Below, piece by piece: positions 57,919 through 64,000 of a stretch of DNA of 64,000 nucleotides (positions are counted from its first letter, which is position 1; every line of letters starts with the position of its first letter). A program made the position numbers and the translations under genes. Below the pieces are notes generated by a model that was not told the DNA's origin, made no database searches, and was given only the letters and a program-made list of their open reading frames with translations. Source of the DNA: Azolla caroliniana (Eukaryota > Polypodiophyta); NCBI GenBank assembly GCA_043228905.1, contig JBHGNT010000006.1, positions 22,196,001 through 22,260,000 of the forward strand, in the 5' to 3' direction.

Positions 57919-59499
57919 TCAAGTCCAAAATACATGCATACATAGATTCTACTATCATCTTCAGAGGTCAAATATGGCCTATGAGACCAAAAATATTACA
58001 TTTCATGTAATATATGTGAAAGTGGGTAGCGACCCTTGATGTCCAAGAACTTTACCAATGAATGTTACAATTGAGGGTGCACCTTGTGATTGTGAGAGAA
58101 ATTCACATGAGTATTCGATTTGGTTAAAGATATGTGGAACGCATAGTCGAATATGGTCAAAGGCAAAGCATTGTACCAAGTGTGATACTCAAACTCCCAA
58201 ACTTGTTTAAACCAAAGTGTGCATGGTTAACCACTCTCATCCCAACGCCCCATTTCACACTGCAATGTGTGTGAGCTAATTTGTATGGAAGTAATGGTAC
58301 AAATTGTAGACAATGGTATGGGCTCTAACATGTATTGATGGGTACGGTTTCCCAATTCAGCAAAGATATATGGTTTTATAGTTAGGTCCATCATGTGTAG
58401 TATAATGTGTGAAGCGTGAGCCGTTACATTTTTCCAGTGTCATGATACATTGGCATTGCAAAAATACTTCATTTACAGAGGAATCTAGTGATGCATCATG
58501 AAGCGAGTGTGTTCCATCCTATCCACCAAACCATTTGAATATATATTGCATCCAAATATAACACAAAGTTTTGCTTCTATACATTGTTTGGATCCTTTTG
58601 GTTACTTTCCATGTGATTCTAGGAAGTCGATGTGAGGGACTTTTTTGAACACGAAGCATGTATTTGACATGACAACACTTTCCATGACCATGACCTCAAT
58701 AGGAAATGATCCCATCCGGAAGGAGGAGGGTGTATTGCGTTTTTTTTAACTTGTAGAAACATTGTAAGAAAAATGCTTTTGGAAAATTTCAAACTCTTTT
58801 GAGGCTATTGCCCTATACTTCCACCCCATAAAGAAACACTAGTGTCACCAAAGTGTTGAAAAGGTATTTCCCAAGGACCCAACACTTTATGGAGAGAGAG
58901 AGAGAGAGATTAACACCTTCTAAGACCAAATTTGGCCCATGAGACAATTAGTTACAATAATGGGATGTGTACCCAATCATTGAAGAATAAAAATAGAAAA
59001 AACATAGATAAAAGAGTTTTAGTATGGTACAAAAGATGTTATGGTGTAACATACTCTATAAAGGAAAAAACTATGTGATGGAACTAGTTTCATTTCCATC
59101 CAAGACTCTCTAAAAGGAGCATGAGGTCAAAGGGTTTTGATGTTGATATGGCTCATGATCCCGATGTAAAAGGTATCCCGATCATAGCTTTCTAGGCGGT
59201 GTAACTCACGTTCCTTTATCTTCTTAATTTCTTCTACATGAGTGATTTTGAGGCCCCTATATCCAAGAGCGTTTGGTTGTTATTTGGTTTTTTGATTTAG
59301 CGAGGAAGAGGCCAAATGGTGTAGGTGTTTCCACATTCATCATCCCCCCTATCCTTGAAAAATATCAGTGCTTACATGTTGGTGAATATTAGAAAGGTTT
59401 TGGTTAACATTCAGTAGCTTCGTCTCTTTATGTTGTTTTAGCTCTAAGATATACCTACCTAGTGTCTTTATATCTAGGGCATCCAATAGTTGGGAGAGG
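57919..59499. other. Intergenic, no gene recognised
   Basis: AT-rich, with a GA microsatellite near 58893-58910. No coding region is supported. Confidence 0.4.
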
Positions 59500-59832
59500 G
59501 TCTTAGCATGTATTGATATTTTTCCTTGGCTTGACACAAGCTAGACACTTGCATGTAAAGTGATACTTATCCTCTATCTCTAGGTGACATAATCTACATA
59601 TCCTTTCATCTTTAGGGACTCCATTAACACGGCCAATCTCAACCTCAAGTTGGTGAGATGATACTCTAAGTTGCCCAATGGCAACCCTTAGTGCATTTGG
59701 TAAGAACTTATCTACATTTTTTGGTCGTATAATAAAACCTAACTGAGAGAAATGCATGAATCGTTCCTTATAATACAACATTTTAGACGAGAATGGCTTT
59801 GGTGGGTTGATGATAGACAAACACCCTTTCAT
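59500..59832 (-). pseudogene. LINE C-terminal fragment with CRLC finger
   Basis: The minus-strand frame reads LRVSSHQLEVEIGRVNGVPK followed by DERICRLCHLEIEDKYHF, the characteristic C-terminus of a LINE family (pattern RISSHxLxIExGR, ICxxC, EDExHF). It probably belongs to the same family as LINE-3. There is no RT next to it. Confidence 0.65.
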
Positions 59833-60760
59833 GATTTTTTCATCTCATCACTCCATGCAAGTGAATGATAAGAGGGTGAGAATATAAAAAGTATGTTTGT
59901 CAAACCTCAATGTGTTACCCACTATACATCCAAAGTTCAAACTATGGCATATAGATTCACATGCTTATCTTTATTTGTCTTTGCTAAAAAAATGTGTAAG
60001 TTAGTATTGTAGTGATAAAGGTTAAGAGTTCAAATATATTTTGCTATGTTTGCTTCAGTTATTACTATACTTTTGAGATGATATGAACAAAATAAACAAC
60101 TCGACTCGAAACTAAAATATATGGGTTTGCAAACATTGTCTATATCTTGGTGTTAGGGAAAAAAACCATTTCCATAAATTCAACGCTCTTAAATGCATTT
60201 TATAAGTAACTTTACTTGTCATTTTTTTCGTTTCATGGTCCAATTGGCATATGCTTGGGTCGTACTACCATGAAAAACACAAAATGCCCCAAATTTCTAT
60301 GTTGTGATCGATGCAACATGAGTGATGTGCCTTGTTGAGCTATTATATTTGCTTAGCATTTATTCCCTTTCATGGTCAATGTGGGTTACTTAAATACAAA
60401 ACTTTTCCTCTTGTATTAACTTTACTATTGTAGTCAGTGAAATATCAATATATACCCCTAATAAAATTACGTATTCAAGTTTCCCCTTCACCAAAAAAGG
60501 AAGGGTGTACATGTTGATTTGAGCTTTTTACAATAATGATTTAATCATTTAGTTATTGACATGAGTATGAGAACAAAACCAACGATTAATATCATGTAAT
60601 GCACTTAGCTAATCATAGATTGCAAGCATATTTAGCAACCTTTTATGAGCACAGGCATTGGTTGACAATGACCATGATTAATCTCCGATTACAAACATAA
60701 GAACTACATTGCAAAGGATCAACATTCTATAAACACTAGGGGTATTTTATACATTACCTT
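59833..60760. other. Intergenic, no gene recognised
   Basis: AT-rich sequence, nothing recognised. Confidence 0.4.
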
Positions 60761-61177
60761 TTGTTACTATTTTCATTGGATTCGATGTGTTGCTTATTGG
60801 AGAAAGGAGATCCAAGTGATTCATTTGATAATCAGCATGGAGTTCACGAGTGCGAGGTCCTACTTAAAACATGCATTATTTACATTGGCATTCAAGAAGC
60901 GAGTCTCTTGGCAGTAATTCGGACACGATCGCAGTGCAGGCAATGTTGTCGAGACTTGAATGGAAACAAGAATCATGGGGAGGGAAAGAAATTAAAGATG
61001 GTGCCAACACGAGGAGCCATCTCACGTCAACAATCGAAGTAAAAACAGCTACTGAGGGCAAATACTTCGATGGGGGGGGGGGGGTAAGAGAAATGCCGAG
61101 AAGAGACAAAACAAGGAAGGGATGGATATGTCCAGAAGGTTCGGGCGTTTTCTCAGGAACTATGTCACTTCCAGATG

Positions 61178-61210
<33 letters not shown>

Positions 61211-61524
61211 TGACAACATGTATGTATGCTCCGTACCATGTGTATTGGGCGAAAGTGATGGAGCGTGAGGCATGGCATGGCTCGGGATCGACCAAAAACA
61301 AGAAGCCAGATTGGGGAGGGGGGTAGGTTTGGAGATATCGAGAAACTTAGCATTTTGTTTGTTCTGAAAGGAGAGGGGGGTAAATTTGTTCTGTGAATTT
61401 CCACAGAATCTCAACACCAAAGTGAATGAAGGAATGCATTTTCATGTTCAAAAAAACAAACAAAAAAAAAAGAAAGATAGTTTGCTCCACACAGCATTTC
61501 TGGTTTTTTAAAAACCCTACAGAA

Positions 61525-61557
<33 letters not shown>

Positions 61558-61781
61558 AGAAGCTCTGTCGCGAGGGCAGCTCGCTCAGATAAGCAGAAGA
61601 AGGAGAGAGGAGAGAAATTGCAAACAAAAAGAAAGGTAAGATCTTACTCTCCCTTCATCCCCCCCCCCCCCCCCCCCCCATCTCTTTCTCTCTCTCTCTC
61701 TATATATATATATAAATATGTATACATATGTCATAAGAAGAAGCATCATCTGAAGATGAGCTCTATGCAGGTTGAAGAATC
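60761..61781 (+). promoter_or_regulatory. Presumed promoter and 5' UTR of PRMT4, rich in simple repeats
   Basis: It contains a G run (61073-61084), a GA tract (61183-61210), AAAG repeats (61528-61556), a C run (61662-61680), a TC tract and a TATATA run (61702-61712). A possible 5' UTR intron runs 61636-61770 (AAAG|GTAAGA to ATGCAG|G). Splicing it would remove an upstream ATG (61756) that otherwise opens an 18-codon frame. This is inference from splice signals only. Confidence 0.45.
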
Positions 61782-63883
61782 ATGGCTCTTTCTTCAGTGG
61801 GGGATAAGATAGTATTTTCAGACATATGGGTTTCTCTAATGTCCGATTCTTCTTCTTCTTCTTCTTCTGGAGACGTTTCTATGGTCCCTTTTACATGGGG
61901 TCCTTCAGTTCGCGCCATAGCCACATTCACATCTGACCACACTCGCAAAATAGTGGATTTTAATGATGCCCACACTGATGATGATATCGATGTCGATAGA
62001 AAGTTCAAGTTTCAGTGCTATTTGGATCAAACTAAGGTAAATTATTTTTAACTCCAAACTATATGGTTAATCAGATGCAACTATAAGGTGCTATTTACAC
62101 CAAACCAATGAAATATATTATATTAGGAAATAGAACTTCTCGTGCAATTGGATTAAATTAAGGTACATTTTATATGTGGAAATTAGAAATTTTGGTTCTA
62201 TCCAGATTGGACCAATCTTAAATTCGTGTACTCTAAAGTCGAAGTTTCAATGTTATTTGGTTCAGGACTCCGCATAAGCTTTTCTAAAACTGTCTCATTG
62301 GGTGGAAAATTGGATTTGTCTAAGTCTCATCGGAGATTCAAATCAGATAAAATTCCTTTTATTATTATTATTATTGTTAATGTGGCATCCTCACAAAAGA
62401 CAATTAGCTTAAGAGATTCTGGGATAGAATGTAACTGATTGCTGTCTATGCATATGTTGGATTATGAGATGAGTTACTTATTGTAACTTTTGCTGTTAAT
62501 GCTAATAATTTAAGGAATGCATTTAGATCCATGAAAGTTAGGATTGTTTACAATGTATATTTATATACTATCTATTTAAAGTTAACTAGCAATTGAATGT
62601 AATCTTTTACACATGTAATCCTTCTCTGTTTATGCCCTTCCAATTTTCACTTTACTGCATGAAAGAAATATGCAAAGGTGGTTTGTAGCATTATTTGCCT
62701 TGCATTTTAGACCTTCTTCACCATTTTTTTTTTAGGTATACAAAATGGGACCAAGCTCGCAAATCTGGATGGTGGATAATAGCTCTGTGAAGACTTTATC
62801 AAAGGTATAAACTTCTTATGTTCACACAGCTTTAACAACTCGTTTTAGTGTTTGTAATTTCTTGTTGGATGTTTTTGTAAGTAAAAAAGTGTTACAAAAA
62901 TTCCCATTATCTTTCTCTTGTTTATGTAAGAAATTATTTCAATGCATACAAAGTGAAGCTAATCAGCAAACCTATATTTGAAGTTTGGGCAGTTTTTGGA
63001 TTTTTGTATAGCCATTCAAGATTGCGATTTCAGGCTTTTATGCATACTTTGAGAGTCATACATCTAAATACATGTTATGCATGAAGTGAAGCTTCTTGCG
63101 TTTCTTAAATTTTAGAAGATGAAACTTAAACAGGCAGAACACAATATGACAATGTGGGAAGCCCATTCTTGGTTTCTTTATAGTCTTTCTTTTTCTCGCT
63201 ATTCTTTCTAAGCCTTTATAGCATAGAAGGTGGGATCTCATTAAAATCGTTTTTTATTTCTGTTACTCTATATTTTATCTTCATACAAAAAGATAACACG
63301 TTTTCACTTTGTTAAACATCATATAGACGCCCTCTGCAAAAGCCTTTGCAGTTTGCTGCAAGTCAGAAGAAGCAAGCAGCGCATTATTAACAGCAGTTCA
63401 TGAATGGAAGTCAACAGGTATTGTACTCCTGTTTAGTATTGTCTATAGATGCATATGTATTATTGCATGATTTGTAGGTTGTCCTGCATTCACTTCAATG
63501 AAAATACATGTATGCATTCTTGTTCTACACATACCTGGTATTTAATGTCTATAAAAAAGGACCATAGATGATTAACATTAATATTTAGAATTTGATGTAT
63601 CGTATATTTAGTTTGTTGTTCTGAGTATATGATTGTGTAAGAAGATGCATCAAAGTTCTGGATTGATATGGACGCATATTTCTTTGGTAGCATGGAAGTA
63701 ATTACACAGTATGCTCAAAATTTTGTAATGCTACAGGGTGTCTGGAAAATGGTATTATGGAACCTATAAAAAATTCAAGTAAGTTTGATGAAAAGATTGA
63801 GTCATCATCTGCCAAACTGTACTTCCATTATTATGGGCAGCTACTTCATCAGCAAAACATGCTTCAAGATTATGTGAGAACAG
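61782..63883 (+). CDS. PRMT4: PRMT4/CARM1-type protein arginine methyltransferase, 5' part
   Basis: PRMT4 makes asymmetric dimethylarginine on histone H3 and splicing factors, in the nucleus. The window holds four exons: 61782-62036, 62736-62804, 63327-63417 and 63737-63883. All have GT-AG ends and consistent phase, for 187 codons and one base; the gene continues past 64000. The N-terminal PH-like region is variable, with a poly-Ser run from a TTC tract and VYKMGPSSQIWM in exon 2. Exon 4 ends in the diagnostic segment KIESSSAKLYFHYYGQLLHQ followed by QNMLQDYVRT, immediately before the SAM-binding motif I expected in the next exon. ATG 61782 gives a frame that runs through all four exons. Arabidopsis has two paralogues (PRMT4A and B); I cannot say which this matches. 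Confidence 0.9.
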
Positions 63884-64000
63884 GTATACTCCATGTATAT
63901 CAATATGTGTGAAGTCATATACCTTATATCACACATGCAAACTGTAAGTAAGAATTTTATCACCCAATGGTGCTTCCAAAGGTTAGAGATTTATGAGGAG

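Noticed and set aside
61756-61812. PRMT4 start at the upstream ATG (MSSMQVEESW)
   Set aside because: This frame stops after 18 codons and is not the frame that continues through the four PRMT4 exons.

Overview
This is plant nuclear DNA, most likely from a flowering plant; I could not narrow the species. The evidence is AT-rich sequence with GT-AG introns, homologues of plant-specific or plant-typical proteins (a remorin, an early nodulin-like phytocyanin, acyl-activating enzyme 19, a plant-type PRMT4), and plant LTR retrotransposons and LINEs. There is no operon structure, CRISPR array or bacterial gene.

Host genes, left to right. An AAE19/AASDH-like adenylating enzyme with a C-terminal beta-propeller (minus, 901-5136). 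A tetraspanin-like protein (minus, 8493-9065). An early nodulin-like phytocyanin that has lost all four copper ligands (minus, 10212-10918). A decayed Bet1-type Qc-SNARE locus (minus, 13888-18360) whose membrane-anchor exon is present three times. A five-exon remorin with one GC-AG intron (minus, 32878-34975). A BTB/POZ protein with an N-terminal Cys motif (minus, 54763-57459). The 5' part of a PRMT4/CARM1 arginine methyltransferase (plus, 61782 to beyond the window). Most exon joins were worked out by hand from splice signals, reading phase and family conservation. The genes do not form a pathway; they are ordinary neighbours in a transposon-rich region.

Two blocks of nested transposons separate them. 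In the left block (18.5-27.7 kb) a LINE lies in a repeat array just upstream of the Bet1 start codon, and a young Ty3/gypsy chromovirus (21538-27328, TSD CTTAT, LTRs identical except for a GA-repeat length) lies inside the LINE. In the right block (40.8-52 kb) LINE-3 (minus) is split by LINE-2 (plus, 16-bp TSD). LINE-2 is in turn split by a solo LTR and by an old Ty1/copia element (44003-49882, TSD CAAAG), and the copia element carries a further LTR-PBS fragment. Smaller items are two MITE-like elements, LINE fragments, and several minisatellites with 17-, 37-, 78- and 292-bp units.

The observation I would follow first is in the young chromovirus. Each LTR has a run of alternating TTC/GAA pentamers (four consecutive perfect units within a 12-unit, 58-bp array) directly upstream of a TATA box. 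That is the layout of a heat-shock promoter, so this may be a heat-responsive gypsy element. The tandem triplication of the SNARE anchor exon and an in-frame 78-bp triplication inside the AAE19 adenylation domain come next. I found no clearly new multi-gene system.
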